64,000 nucleotides of DNA from Anaeramoeba ignava (taxonomy: Eukaryota; Metamonada; Anaeramoebidae), in assembly GCA_028826165.1 (NCBI GenBank), contig JAPDFW010000070.1:1557501-1621500 (forward strand), read 5' to 3'. This document shows, piece after piece, positions 1 to 12,396 of the stretch (positions are counted from its first letter, which is position 1; the number at the start of each line of letters is the position of its first letter). The translations under genes and the position numbers were made by a program. Under the pieces are notes generated by a model that was not told where the DNA came from, did no database searches, and saw only the letters and a program-made list of their open reading frames with translations.

Positions 1-278
1 AAAATTTAAAATTATTTTTATATTATTAGGTTACAGTTGAATTTCTTGATCCTTATGAACCAAATCAAGAGGAAAAAGAAGATTCAAAACTTTTTGCTGA
101 AAATGTTTTAAAAGTAAAATTTTAATTTTAATTTTTAATTTTTGATTTTTTAATTTTAATTTTAAATTTAAATTTTTTAAATTAGTATATGTCTCAAAAA
201 TCAGGAATTCCAATAAGTCCAGCTAATTTTAGTCATAAAATTGAATACGCAAAAAAAATAGGAACAAGTTTAAAATAA
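1..278 (+). CDS. C-terminal end of an LPCAT-like lysophospholipid acyltransferase (partial, 5' end outside window)
   Basis: Two exons are visible: 30..113 after an intron ending TTATTAG, and 186..278 ending in TAA, with a GTAAAA...TTAG intron between them. The joined reading frame is open for 58 residues. The peptide VTVEFLDPYEPNQEEK followed by a Leu-Phe-Ala-Glu-Asn-Val motif resembles the segment just after the acyltransferase core of LPCAT-type enzymes, which reacylate lysophospholipids at the ER. The catalytic motifs lie upstream of the window and are not seen. The assignment rests on this short C-terminal segment only. The gene is convergent with the PIP kinase, about 190 bases of A/T-rich spacer separating the two stops. 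Confidence 0.6.
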
Positions 279-469
279 TCAAAATTAAAATTCAAAATTT
301 CTTTTTTTCTTTTTTTCTTTTAAAATAATTTCGAAACAGAAAAAAAAAAATAAATCAAAATAAGATTTTAAAGAAAAAAAAAACAAAATATTCAATAAAA
401 AAAATAAAAAAAAAGAAAAAAAATCAATTTCAAAATTATTTTTGATTTTTTTTTTCGTTTTTTTTGGAA

Positions 470-3400
470 TTATTTTTTTCCACTTTTTTTTTCATTCTTT
501 CTTTGAAGAGTTTTCATTTTTATAGCTTCTTTTTCTTGTCTTTTTGATTCAGCTCTTTTTAAAGTTTCTTCTTTCTTTTTTAATTTTTCTCTTTCTTTTA
601 ATTCTCTTTTTTGAATAGCTTGTTCTCTTTTTTGTAATTTTTCTCTTTTTCTTCTTTCAAGTCTTTCTTCTTTTGAAATTTTTTTTGGAATATTTTTAGA
701 ACTTGATTCTTTAATAGGACTTGTTTGAGAATAAAAAGGTTTAACTTTCTCATTTTCATTATCATTTTTTGGATGTAAATTTGATTCTGTATAAAATTTT
801 TGCATTTTTGCCGTTGGATTTTTTGTGATTAAATTTTTTCCAATTAAATTTTCAGTTAAATTTTTTTCATTTAATTTTTTTTCATTTAAATTTTCAGTTG
901 AATTTGTTTCATTGTTTTGAATTGAATTTGTTTCATTGTTTTGAATTGAAGGTGAATTTTTTTCAATTAATTTTTCAGTTGAATTTGTTTCATTTAATTT
1001 TTTTTCAGGTGAATTTTTTTCATTGTTTTGAATTGAAGGTAGTTTTTGATCCAACGAAATATCTTCAATTCTAATTGATGTTGTTTTTGACATTGGTTTT
1101 GAAGGTCCAAAATTAGGATTAACAACTCTTTTTTCGACAAAATCCATAAATCGTTGGGCATATTTTCTTGGAGAAACTGAAGAAATAGTATATTTATCAT
1201 ATTTCCAAGATTTCAAACGATGTTCCAATTTTTTTTTCAAATTATAAGGTTGTAAAATATCAATAATTCCGAGATAATAAATTTCATTTAAAGGCATATC
1301 ATTTTCATCACTTCCTCTAAAACCTCCCAAATCAGCTTGAAACATGCATTTATCTCTTTCTCTTGGTGCGTGATTTGCTTCCTTTTCAAGATGTGTTGGA
1401 ATATCAAGTTCAGGTCGCGTTTTAATTCTTGATGTCATTAATTTTAATCTTTTTCCGCTTGTTGTTAGATCTTCGTTTAATTGCCTCATAAATTCTTGAT
1501 TTTCTAAATATCCAATTCGATCAAATGCTGGATCGTAATGAATTCCCAATAATAAACTATAATCCATAATTTTTAGGCTTGATAAAAACTATTTTAATTA
1601 TTAATAATCAAAATTAAAATAAAATTTAAAATTAAAATCAAAATTAAAATAAAATTATTATTATATTTTTCAAATAATCTTTTTACATCAGTATCTTTTT
1701 TTAATTGTGTAATTAAATTTTGTCTTTTTTGTGGTCCAAGTTTAATATGTTCTCCAAAATCTAAATCTTTTAATGTAACTCCTGGTTTCTTTTTTTTGGT
1801 TGAATCTGTTGATCTTCCACAAATTGAACCCTTTTATTAAAATTAAAATTAAAATTTAAAATTAAAATTAAAATTAAAATTAAAATTTAAATTAAAATTT
1901 AAATTAAAATTAAAATTAAAATTAAAATTAAAATTAAAATTGAAATTAAATGAAAATTAATATTAAAATTCATTTTGAAATTAAAATTAATATTAAAATT
2001 AAAATTAAAATTAAAATTAAAATTAAAATTAAAAATTAAAATTAAAATTAAAATTAAAATTAAAATTAAAATTTAAATTAAAATTAAAATTAAAATTAAA
2101 ATTAAAATTAAAATTAAAATTAAAATTAAAATTAAAATTAAAATTAAAATTAAAATTAAAATTAAAATTAAAATTAAAATTAAAATTCATTTTGAAATTA
2201 AAATTAAAATTCATTTTGAAATTAAAAAAATTAAATTAAAATTAAAATTAAATGAAAATTTTACTTTAAGATCATATTTTTCTGTGACTTTTTTTTCTGG
2301 AACAAAAACATTTCCCATAACAATAAAATGTACTTTCTTTCCTTTATATGTTTTAACTCGATGAAGACCAAAAAATCTAGTTAATAAAGTATGTTCATTT
2401 TGAAGAACATGTTCATAATAATAAGGAAGAATTGATTGAAGAAATTTTGCTTCTCCACTTGTTGTAGTTTTAAGAACAAATCTCCCATCATATGAAAAAT
2501 AAAACATACTTCCACTTTTTCCTGGTGTAATTAATTCATTCAAAATATAATCAGCTGTTAAAGAAACCTATTAAAAAATTAATTAAATTTTAATTTGAAT
2601 TTAAATTTGTATTTTAATTTAAATTTGTATTTTAATTTAAATTTGTATTTTAATTTATATTTGTATTTGTATTTGTATTTTAATTTGAATTTTAATTTTA
2701 ATTTTAATTTATATTTGTATTTGTATTTGTATTTGTATTTGTATTTGTATTTGTATTTGAATTTAAATTTTAATTTGTATTTTAATTTGAATTTTAATTT
2801 TAATTTTAATTTAAATTTGTATTTTAATTTGAATTTAAATTTTAATTTAAATTTGTAATATTTAATTTTAAATTTTTAATTTAAATTTGAATTTTAATTT
2901 GTATTTTTAATTTTAATTTGAATTTTAAATTTGAATTTAATTTTAATTTGAATTTAAATTTGTATTTGTATTTGTATTTGTATTTGTATTTGTATTTGTA
3001 TTTGAATTTGAATTTAAATTTGTATTTGTATTTGTATTTTAATTTGTATTTGAATTTGTATTTGAATTTAAATTTAAATTTGAATTTAAATTTGAATTTG
3101 TATTTTAATTTTAATTTAAATTTGAATTTAAATTTGAATTTGTATTTGAATTTGAATTTGAATTTGTATTTGTATTTAAATTTGTATTTGAATTTGTATT
3201 TGTATTTGTATTTTAATTTGTATTTTAATTTTAATTTGTATTTAAATTTTGGAGGATATTCACCATATAATCACCAGCATCAATTCCAAATTTTTCTCTT
3301 AAATGTCTAAAAGCCATTGGTGCATAATCTTTGAATTTAAAATCATATCCTTTATGTGGAGGTGTTGTTGAACTTCCAGCTCTTTAATAAATTAAAATTA

Positions 3401-4440
3401 AAATTAAAATTAAAATTAAAATCAAAATTAAAATTAAAATTAAAATTAAAATTAAAATTAAAATTAAAATTAAAATTAAAATTAAAATTAAAATTAAAAT
3501 TAAAATTAAAATTAAAATTAAAATTAAAATTAAAATTAAAATTAAAATTAAAATTAAAATTAAAATTAAAATTAATATTAAAATTAAAATTAAAATTCAA
3601 TTTAAATTTAAAATTTAAAAATAAAATTAAAATTAAAATTAATATTAAAATTAAAATTAAAATTAAAATTAATATTCTTTTTTTACCGAGGAATTGCTAA
3701 TTTATTTGTAATAGAAAAATCTTTTGAAGTTAAAACAGTTTTTTCAGGAAGTGCAGAAGTTTTTCCAACCTAAAAGAAACAAAAAAAAAGAAACAAAAAA
3801 TGAGAAAAAAAGGAAAAAAAAATTTATAAAGAATTTAAAAACTTACAACAACACGAATACCTAAAAGCATTCCATACATTAAAACATAGCTTTTATCACC
3901 AAATTTAATTTCTTTGCCAACTTTATCATTCACTTAAAAAATTAAATAAAAAATTAAATAAAAAATTTAATTAAAAAATTTAATTAAAAATTTAAATAAA
4001 AATTAAATAAAAATTAAATTAAAAATTAAATTAAAAATTTAAATTAAAAAATTAAATTAAAAAATTAAATTAAAAAATTAAATTGTTTGTTAATTACTTT
4101 TAATACTATATCTTCTCGCTTTAAATTTATTCGCTCTTTTTTTAACAGTTGCTAATAATTCATTTGGATCAAAATGACTTACTCTTTCTTCAATTAAATG
4201 ATCTGGATTTTTTTCATTTTCTTGTTTTTCTGTTAATTGTAAATCATTGTCAAAATGTATTTTACTTTCATTTTTTAAATTAATTATTTCTTTTTTTATT
4301 CCTCCAATTTCTATTTTAATTCCTGTATATTTAAAATCATCAAGTAAATCTTCTTTTTCAAATTGACTTAATTGTTTTTCCCACATTTCTTCTATACTAA
4401 TATCTTCTTCATCTGATAATAAATCATCTACTTCAATCAT
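470..4440 (-). CDS. Phosphatidylinositol phosphate kinase (PIP4K/PIP5K family)
   Basis: Seven exons, all with consistent phase: 4098..4440, 3847..3932, 3687..3769, 3264..3381, 2265..2567, 1687..1830 and 470..1588, giving 731 residues. Family motifs run in order: [42 protein letters not shown], the ATP lysine in FVLKT (K243), DLKGS (309-313), [13 protein letters not shown] (365-377), [10 protein letters not shown], and an activation segment around [15 protein letters not shown]. These enzymes make PtdIns(4,5)P2 at membranes. The last exon begins upstream of the ATG-like MDYS, adding FLSSLKI, which restores the family sequence. The first exon is acidic. The C-terminus has an Asn/Lys-rich linker and a strongly charged Lys/Glu/Arg coiled-coil tail of about 90 residues that is not part of the kinase fold. 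Whether it is type I or II cannot be decided by eye. Confidence 0.93.
1831..2264 (-). repeat. PIP kinase intron filled with AAAATT hexamers
   Basis: This 434-base intron lies between the DLK and GS codons of the kinase. It is almost entirely tandem AAAATT (TTAAAA) hexamers on the + strand, with occasional AAATT slips and a few ATTCATTTTG interruptions. Long open frames of alternating Asn-Phe across it are repeat artefacts. Confidence 0.9.
2568..3263 (-). repeat. PIP kinase intron filled with TTTGTA/TTTAAA hexamers
   Basis: This 696-base intron is bounded by ATG|GTGAAT and TAATAG|GTT on the minus strand. It is a hexamer array whose dominant units are TTTGTA, TTTGAA and TTTTAA on the + strand. 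The unit clearly differs from that of the neighbouring introns of the same gene. Confidence 0.88.
3382..3686 (-). repeat. PIP kinase intron filled with TTAAAA hexamers
   Basis: A 305-base intron of nearly pure TTAAAA hexamers (3390-3590), followed by a slightly degenerate block with ATTAATATT interruptions up to the donor. Confidence 0.88.
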
Positions 4441-4731
4441 TTTGAAAAAAATGAAAAAAATGAAAAAATGAAAAAATGAAAAAAATGAAAAAAATAATTT
4501 TTTTAAATAGATCTAGTTTAAATGTCTTTTGTTTTGTTTTCTCTTTTGTTTCCTTTTTTGTCTTGTTTTCTTTTTTAATTTTTTTTGGGGTTTTTTTAAT
4601 TAAACTAATGAAAAAAAATTTTTTTTTTTAATTATTTTTTTTTCATTTTTTTTTTTTCATTTTTTTCTCTTTCTTTTTTTTAATCAAAAAAATTAAAGTA
4701 AAAAAATAAGTTACAAATAAAAAAAAAATAT
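4441..4731. promoter_or_regulatory. Divergent promoter region of the PIP kinase and VPS9 genes
   Basis: A 291-base spacer separates two divergently transcribed genes. Next to the PIP kinase ATG there are five or more AAAAATGA units (TTTTTCAT on its sense strand). On the VPS9 side there are long T runs with TTTTTTTCATTTTTTT. The same motif sits upstream of most genes in this window, so I read it as a core promoter or 5'UTR element. No TATA box can be told apart in such AT-rich DNA. Confidence 0.5.
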
Positions 4732-7371
4732 ATGGATCATACTTTCCAAAAATATCAAAAGGAAGCTCAAAAACTTTTAAATGCAAAAACAAGAGTAAAA
4801 AATAAAAAATAAAAAATAAAAAAAAAAGCAAAAAAAAAAAATGAGAAAAAAATGATTTAAAAAAATATAAATAACAAATTAAAAATAAAACAGCCACATT
4901 TTCCAAAACATCCCCAATTATTAAGAAAGGTTACAAAAGAAATAGGGTCATTAAGCACACAAGCAAATGTTCAAGTTTCAAAATTAGAATCTTTAGTGAA
5001 TGGTTATTGTCAATTGGCAATGGATTGTCTTAATAATTATGAAGGATTAATACTAAAAAAAGAAGATAAAAGAGAAGCAGATCTTATTTTAATAACGAAT
5101 CCAAAACAAATTAAAATCAAAACTGAAAGTTTAAATGAAAATTCAAACGAAAATTCAAAAAAAAATTTAAACGAAAATTCAAAAAAAAATTTAAATGAAA
5201 ATCTAAAAGAAAATTTAAACGAAAATTTAAACGAAAATTCAAATCAAAATTCAAATCAAAATTTAAATGATAATTCAAATGAAAGTCAAAAAGAAAGTAC
5301 TATAACAAATGAAAATTATCTGGACTCAATTTCAGAAAGTACTCGTGAAATTGATAATAAAAATATGGATGAAAATGAAGTGGATGATGATGATTTTATT
5401 GAATTAGATTTTTCAAAAGACACTTTTTCTTTTGATAAAAGTAGAGGAAGGTCAGAAAGATCATCTAAAAAATTAAAAGCAAAAAACAAGTATGAAAAGT
5501 TATTTCAATCACAAATTTCAAAAATTCGAGAAACTCCAGATTTGGATCTTTCTTTACAAAGATATCTTTATGAAGCAGAAGGTGTTAATCAAGAATTGAA
5601 CCAATTTTTGAATATGTATTCTTTATATCAGAGTAATATCACAAAGAAAAAGCTTAAAGCAGAAGGTCCAAAAATAGATACAATCCAAAAATTTCATCAA
5701 GATATTTCGTTAACGGAAATTCAACATATTAATTTAATTTTCGGTTTGAAAATGAGAAAAGTTGCTGAAAGGAAAAAAAAAATTTCAACAAAAAATTTGA
5801 ATAAAAGAGAAGAAAAACTAAATGAGAAAAAACAAATTCTAAATAATGAAACTTTGAAAATGAAAGATGAAGATGTTTCTTGGGATGGTGAAATGTTATC
5901 AGAAAATGTTCCTCGTGAAGAACAAATTCAATCAATTAAAACTCATATCAACAAAATTATTGGGTTTGAATTTTTTTTTCTTCAAAAAAGAAAAAATTAA
6001 TTCTGAAATTATTTCTAAAATTATTTATAAAATTATTTATAAAATTATTTATAAAATTAATTATAAATTTATTTATAAATTTATTTATAAAATTAATTAT
6101 AAAATTAATTATAAATTTAATTATAAAATTATTTATAAAATTATTTATAAAATTATTTCTAAAATTATTTATAAAATTATTTCTAAATTTATTTATAAAA
6201 TTATTTATAAATTTAATTATAAAATTAATTATAAAATTATTATAAAATTATTTATAAATTTATTTATAAAATTATTTAATTATAAAATTAATTATAAAAT
6301 TAATTATAAAATTAATTATAAAATTATAAATTATTTCTAAATTTATTTATAAAATTATTTATAAAATTAATTATAAAATTAATTATAAAATTATTTATAA
6401 AATTATTTATAAAATTATTTATAAATTTATTTATAAAATTATTATAAAATTATTTATAAATTTATTTATAAAATTATTTATAAAATTATTTATAAAATAA
6501 TTTCTAAAATTATTTAGATCAGAAGCACATCCAATTTCTAGAGCTTTGAAGAGATTTAAAATGAGAATTCAAAAAAATTATAATATGGATTTAAAGCAAG
6601 CAAAGAAAGAAATTCGAATATTTTGTGGTATTTTTTAAATCCAAAATTAAATTAAAAATTAAATTAAAAATTAAATTAAAAATTAAATTAAAAATTCAAA
6701 AATTTATTTATAAAATTAAAGAAAACTCAGCCCAATTTTTAAAAGAAAACTTTGCATTTTTTGATGAATCAACAAAAGATGTTAATCGATCAAGAGCTCT
6801 AATTCAAAATCATTTAGTTAAAAGCATTTATGAATTTTTATTCCCACTTTATGTTCAAGAATTCAAAAAACAAAACAAAATCATTGAAAATCAATTGAAA
6901 AAATTAGAAAATCACACACTTGCAGATTTTAAAGTAAGAGAAAGATTCTGGCTTATTCCAGAAAAATCAGATTCAGTAAATGAAAACACAGAAAATCAAG
7001 AACTACAAATTTATCAAGATCCATATATTAAAGCAATTGTGTCATTCCAAACAATTCCAAAACTTTATTCACCAATTAAAAAAATCAAAATAATTCTCAA
7101 AATCAAAGATGAAATTGAAGAAGCAATCACTGAATTTTATAAAGATAAAGAAATTAAACCTGGTTATTGTGATATTACTGCTGATGATAATTTGCAGTTA
7201 TTTCTCTACACTTTTCTTAAAGCAAATATTCCAAGTCCTTATTCTGAAATGCAATTTCTTAATGATTTTATTCCTGAAGAATATCTTCTTGGAGAACTTG
7301 GATTTTGTTTAGCTAATTATCAATCTGCAGTTCAATTTTTCGTTAATAAAGATCAAAATGAAAGAAAATAA
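4732..7371 (+). CDS. VPS9-domain protein, putative Rab5-family GDP/GTP exchange factor
   Basis: Four exons: 4732..4794, 4894..5963, 6518..6627 and 6722..7371, with phases fitting, for 630 residues. The C-terminal region carries the VPS9 pattern: DDNLQLFLYTFLKANIPSP, a hydrophobic stretch through LNDFIPEEYLLGELG, and FCLANYQSAVQFF. In the family this Leu-Tyr...Gly-Glu...Leu-Thr/Ala-Asn-x-x-x-Ala order forms the Rab5 exchange helices. The conserved segment HPISRALKRFKMRIQ in exon 3 and the following helices would form the helical base. The N-terminal half holds a low-complexity NENSN/NLNE tract (about residues 75-130) and an acidic segment. Such proteins activate Rab5-type GTPases on early endosomes. 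The ATG at 4732 opens the first short exon (MDHTFQKYQKEAQ). Confidence 0.82.
5964..6517 (+). repeat. VPS9-gene intron made of ATTTATAAAATT-type 12-mers
   Basis: A 554-base intron (GG|GTTTGA ... TTTAG|A). Most of it is tandem TTATTTATAAAA or TTAATTATAAAA units with sporadic CTAAA variants. It interrupts a glycine codon. The long Ile-Lys-Tyr open frame across it is not a gene. Confidence 0.88.
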
Positions 7372-7571
7372 TTCAAAAAAAAAAAAAGTGGAACAAAAAA
7401 TTCAAATATTTTTTTTTCTTCATTTGACAGGAAAAACACAAATAAAATTTAACCAAAAATTAATTCATTAATTAATTGATTAATTTTCTTTTTCTAATTT
7501 TTCTTTTATTGATTTGAAATTTTTTTAATTTTAATTTGAAAATTTTAATTTGAATTTTTCTTTTTTAAATT

Positions 7572-8086
7572 TTAAATTGAATTAAAATTGCTATAAACTA
7601 TAATCCAAATTAAAAGAAATAAAGCTGAAGAAGGCATCAAACCAGCAGATGCAAAAGTAAAAGCAGATCCGAAATCTTCAGGATCTAAATGATGTTTTTT
7701 TCTGCAATAAATTTCAAGAAAACCAACGCTAACTAACAAATAACTAAAAAAATTATTTTTTCAATTTAAAAATTAGAATATTTTTTTTTTCATTTCAATT
7801 CTTCGTTTTTTATTTGGTTTTTTTACAGAGCTATTGCAATAAAACCTGTTAAAGGAATTAAACCAAATAAAATTCCAAGAACAAAGCTTATTATAAATCT
7901 TGTCCATAATAAAATTTCTTGAAGATCTTCTTTTTGCCATTCAATTGTATCTTCATTTTTATAAAAATTTCGAAATAATTTTTGAATGTTTTCCCATTTC
8001 TCTTTAAATTGTAAAATAGATTCCTGTTTTATTTCTTGATTTTTTGCTTGTTTTTTTCTTTGTTGTTTTTCTATTTTTTTTTGCAT
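7572..8086 (-). CDS. RAB5IF/RCAF1-like small membrane protein (Rab5-interacting-protein family)
   Basis: Two exons, 7827..8086 and 7572..7743, joined at phase 2 by an 83-base intron, give 143 residues (family length about 130-140). An N-terminal Lys/Gln-rich helix precedes a soluble segment containing EDTIEWQKEDLQEILLWTR. A first membrane helix pair follows (FIISFVLGILFGLIPLTGFIAI), then a lysine/histidine loop (CRKKHHLD). The segment GSAFTFASAGLMPSSALFLLIWI corresponds to the family's conserved Glu/Gly...Ser-Phe-Ala-Leu-Phe helix. Homologues are ER or mitochondrial multipass proteins involved in membrane-protein biogenesis and respirasome assembly. The neighbouring VPS9 gene is convergent and the link to Rab5 is probably coincidental. 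Confidence 0.75.
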
Positions 8087-8164
8087 TTTAATTTTTGTTT
8101 TATAAAAAAGAAAAAAATGAAAAAATGAAAAATATTTTTTTTTTCATTTTTTTACTTTTCAAAA
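8087..8164. promoter_or_regulatory. 78-base divergent promoter between the RAB5IF-like gene and RCC1-BTB copy A
   Basis: The whole spacer is 78 bases. It holds AAAAAAATGAAAAAATGAAAAAT facing the minus gene and TTTTTTTTTTCATTTTTTTAC facing the plus gene, followed by CTTTTCAAAAATG at the start codon. Confidence 0.45.
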
Positions 8165-9890
8165 ATGAATGAAATTATATTTTTTGGTTCAAATCAATAT
8201 CCAAAACTTATCAAAAATAAACCAAATAAAATAAAAAAACCAATTCAATTTAAATTTGAAAATGAAAATGAAAATGAAAATGAAAATGAAAATGAAAATG
8301 AAAAACAAATTAAACAAATTTCAACAGGAAATTTTTCAACAATTTTCCTTTTTAAAAATGGAAAAGCAATAGAATATTCAAATGAAGAAAACGATTCAAA
8401 TCAAAATCCTCAAAAAATCCAAATTGAAAATATTCAAAAAGTAACTGTTGGTTTTCAAAATGAAGCTATTTTAACAATAGAAGGAAATGTATTTGCCAAA
8501 GGAGAAGATATTAATCCAAATAATCCAAATGAATTTATCAATATTTCATCATTAATTGAAGATAAAAATGATAGAATAATTGAAGATATTGTTTCTGGAG
8601 ATAGTTCAATTTACTTATTAACTTCAAATCAAAATGTTTATGGAATTAGTTCAAATGAATATGGTCAACTTTGTTTTGATTCTGAAACACTTAAAGAAAC
8701 AGAAAAACCAATTTTAATGATGAAAAATGTTTCTAAAATATTTTCAGGAAATTCTTCAAATCATATTTTTCTTTTAAATTCAAATCAAGAATTATTTGGA
8801 TGCGGATATAATTATGGTCAACTTGGATTAGGAGAATCAAGAAAAGAAACAAAAATCGAAAAATTAACCAAAATCCAAAATATTCCAAAAGGCAAAATAA
8901 TTGATATTCAATCTGGAAATTATCATTCAAAAAGAAAACTTTATTCATGTGGTTATCAAAATACTTATGAATTTACTGAAATCAAATCATCTTTATTTGA
9001 AAATGATAATAATATTCTTGATTTTTCTGTTGGATTTGAACATACTTTGATTTTAACATCCAATTCAAAATTAATAGGATTTGGAAATAATGGTTATGGT
9101 CAATTAGGAACTGGAGATACAAAATATCATTTAATTCCAATTCAAATTGAACTTCCTAAATTAAGATTTAATGAAGATATTTCCAATTATCATATTTCTT
9201 GTGGAGAATTCAGATCATTTCTTTATTATTCTCCTTTTTCTTTTTCTAATCTTGAAGAAGATTTGATAAAATTATTTGAAAGAAAAGAATTTTGTGATAT
9301 TTCATTTAAAACAGAAAATGGAGAAATAATCAAAGCTCATAAATTAATATTGAAATATAGATTAAATCAAAATCAAAATGAAATCGAAAAACTTCAAGAA
9401 ATTATTTCAAAAATCAATTAAAGAATCAAATCAAATATTTGAAATGATTTATTCAAACAGAATAATAAATCCAATATTACATTCTGAAATTAAAGAAATT
9501 ATAAATTCAAATGAAAAAATTGAAGAAACAATGAAAAGAATTTATTTAAATGAAAATGAAAATGAAAATGAAAAAGATTTTATAATTGAAAGAAAAGAAA
9601 AACAATATAAATTTCCTAAATTAATATTAATAATGAGAAGTGAATTATATCGAGGAATGTTTTTATCTGTAACTGAAGATAAATCAAATAAAGTTACAGA
9701 TTATAGTGAATTAAGTAATAAATCATTTCAAATATTTGAATATTGGATTTATTCAAATCAAATTAAAGATGAAATTCAAATTACACAAGAAATAATTAAT
9801 GAAATTCAAATTGGAATTGATTATTTTCAATTAAATCAAACAAATCCAAATTTATTTGATTTATTAATTAACAAATTTAATCAAAATTAA
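8165..9890 (+). pseudogene. RCC1-BTB protein, copy A (one frameshift)
   Basis: RCC1-like repeats fill about residues 1-340, with typical blades such as LFGCGYNYGQLGLG and LIGFGNNGYGQLGTGD. A BTB start (FCDISFKTENGEIIKAHKLIL) and a second BTB-like segment (KFPKLILIMRSELYRGMF) follow. Near 9405-9415 the run is CAAAAATC where copies B, C and D have CAAAAAAATC. This 2-base deficit ends the frame at 9421, and the rest of the protein is in another frame (to 9890). Copy A also lacks 33 bases, in frame, after CATTCAA near 8930. An NE tract of seven EN units lies at 8258-8302. RCC1-BTB proteins are thought to act as E3 adaptors or small-GTPase regulators. Either a pseudogene or an assembly homopolymer error. 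Confidence 0.75.
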
Positions 9891-10430
9891 AATTAAAATT
9901 AAAATCAAAATTAAAATTAAAATTAAAATTAAAATTAAAATCAAAATTAAAATTAAAATTAAAATTAAAATTAAAATTAAAATTAAAATTAAAATTAAAA
10001 TTAAAATTAAAATTAAAATTAAAATTAAAAATTAAAATTAAAATCAAAATTAAAATTAAAATTAAAATTAAAATTAAAATCAAATTAAAATTAAAATCAA
10101 AATTAAAATTAAAATTAAAAATTAAAATCAAAATTAAAATCAAAATTAAAATTAAAATTAAAATTAAAATTAAAATTAAAATTAAAATTAAAATTAAAAT
10201 TAAAATTAAAATTAAAATTAAAATTAAAATTAAAATCAAAATTAAAATTAAAATTAAAATTAAAATTAAAATCAAAATTAAAATCAAATTAAAATTAAAA
10301 TTAAAATTAAAATTAAAATTAAAATCAAAATTAAAATTAAAAATTAAAATCAAAATTAAATTTAAAATTAAAATTAGAATCAAAATTAAAATTCAAAATT
10401 AAAATTAAAATTAAAATCAAAATTAAAAAT
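9891..10430. repeat. AAAATT/AAAATC hexamer spacer between RCC1-BTB copies A and B
   Basis: About 540 bases of tandem AAAATT with interspersed AAAATC and rare AAAATTC or AAAAATT slips. It begins immediately at the stop codon of copy A, and the stop itself is one of these hexamers. No gene is present. Confidence 0.92.
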
Positions 10431-10476
10431 CCAAAAATCCAAAAATCATTTTTTTTCATTTTTTTTCTTTTTGAAA

Positions 10477-12164
10477 ATGAATGATTGTTTATTTTTTGGT
10501 TCAAATTATTCACCAAAATTTATCAAAAACAAACCAAATATAATAACAAAACCAATTCAATTTAAATTTGAAAATGAAAATGAAAATGAAAATGAAAATG
10601 AAAAACAAATTAAACAAATTTCATCAGAATTTTTCAACAATTTTCCTTTTTAAAAATGGAAAAGCAATAGAATATTCAAATGAAGATGATTTAAATCAAA
10701 ATCCTCAAAAAATCCAAATTGAAAATATTCAAAAAGTAACTGTTGGTTTTCGAAATGAAGCTATTTTAACAATAGAAGGAAATGTATTTGCCAAAGGAAA
10801 ATATATTAATCCAAATAACCCAAAAGAATTTATCAATATTTCATCATTAATTGAAGATAAAAATGATAGAATAATTCAAGATGTTGTTTCTGGAGACAGT
10901 TCAATTTACTTATTAACTTCAAATCAAAATGTTTATGGAATTGGTTCAAATGAATATGGTCAACTTGGTTTTGATTCTAAAACACTTAAAGAAACACAAA
11001 AACCAATTTTAATGATGAAAAATGTTTCTAAAATATTTTCAGGAAATTCTTCATATCATGTTTTTCTTTTAAATTCAAATCAAGAATTATTTGGATGTGG
11101 TAATAATAGATGGGGTCAACTTGGATTAACCAAAATCCAAAATATTCCAAAAGGTAAAATAATTGATATTCAATGTGGATATGGTCATTCAATAATGATG
11201 ATTGAAAATGAAAATCAAAATCCAAAAAGAAAACTTTATTCATGTGGATATTGGGAATTTACTGAAATCAAATCATCTTTATTTGAAAATGATGATATTA
11301 TTCTTGAAATTTCTGTTGGTGGAAATACTCATGCTTTGATTTTAACATCCAAATCAAAACTAATAGGATTTGAAGATAATGCTTTTAGTCAATTAGGAAC
11401 TGGAGATATAAATGATCCATCAATTCCAATTCAAATTGAACTTCCTAAATTAAGATTTAATGAAGATATTTCTAATTATCATATTTCTTGTGGAGCCTTC
11501 TTTTTCCAATCTTGAAGAAGATTTGATAAAATTATTTGAAAGAAAAGAATTTTGTGATATTTCATTTAAAACAGAAAATGGAGAAATAATCAAAGCTCAT
11601 AAATTAATATTGAAATATAGATTAAATCAAAATCAAAATCAAATTGAAAAACTTCAAAAAATTATTTCAAAAAAATCAATTAAAGAATCAAATCAAATAT
11701 TTGAAATGATTTATTCAAACAATTCCAAAATAAATCCAAAATTATATTCTGAAATTAAAGAAATTATAAATTCAAATGAAAAAATTGAAGAAACAATGAA
11801 AAGAATTTATTTAAATGAAAATGAAAATGAAAATGAAAAAGATTTTATAATTGAAAGAAAAGAAAAACAATATAAATTTCCAAAATTAATATTAATAATG
11901 AGAAGTGAATTATATCGAGGAATGTTTTTATCTGTAACAGAAGATAAATCTAATAAAGTTACAGATTATAGTGAATTAAGTAATAAATCATTTCAAATAT
12001 TTGAATATTGGATTTATTCAAATCAAATTAAAGATGAAATTCAAATTACACAAGAAATAATTGATGAAATTCAAATTGGAATTGATTATTTTCAATTAAA
12101 TCAAACAAATCCAAATTTATTTGATTTATTAATTAACAAATTTAATAATCAAAATCAAAATTAA
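10477..12164 (+). pseudogene. RCC1-BTB protein, copy B (two frame breaks)
   Basis: Same order as copy A: N-terminal MNDCLFFGSN, an NE tract of five EN units, RCC1 blades (for example VYGIGSNEYGQLGFD and GCGNNRWGQLGL), and the split BTB region. A 2-base deficit near 10625 (CATCAGAATTTTT against CAACAGGAAATTTTT in copy A) stops the frame at 10653. A second deletion near 11498 removes the segment coding for the conserved SFLYYSP after HISCG and shifts the frame again. A 24-base GESRKETKIEKL-type segment near 11125 is also missing. The 3' part from 11505 to 12164 is open. It is paired downstream with TLDc copy E. Confidence 0.75.
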
Positions 12165-12355
12165 AATTAAAATTAAAATTAAAATTAAAATTAAAATTAA
12201 AATCAAAATTAAAATTAAAATTAAAATTAAAATTAAAATTAAAATTAAAATTAAAAATTAAAATTAAAATTAAAATTAAAATTAAAATTAAAATTAAAAA
12301 TTAAAATTAAAATTAAAATTAAAATTAAAATTAAAATTAAAATCAAAATTAAATT
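12165..12355. repeat. AAAATT hexamer spacer between copy B and TLDc copy E
   Basis: About 190 bases of AAAATT hexamers with two AAAATC units, starting at the stop of copy B and ending in the T-rich TTCATTTTTTTC promoter motif of the next gene. Confidence 0.9.
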
Positions 12356-12396
12356 CATTTTTTTCATTTTTTTCATTTTTAAATTTTTAAATAAAA

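Noticed and set aside
1567..1567. ATG of MDYS as the start of a separate small gene (470..1567)
   Set aside because: [10 protein letters not shown] is an internal kinase motif. The frame continues upstream to an acceptor at 1588 and joins six further exons.
9891..10430. Possible CRISPR-like or telomeric array
   Set aside because: The units are contiguous hexamers without spacers, and similar arrays lie inside introns. There is no G-rich telomere strand and no cas gene; the genome is eukaryotic.
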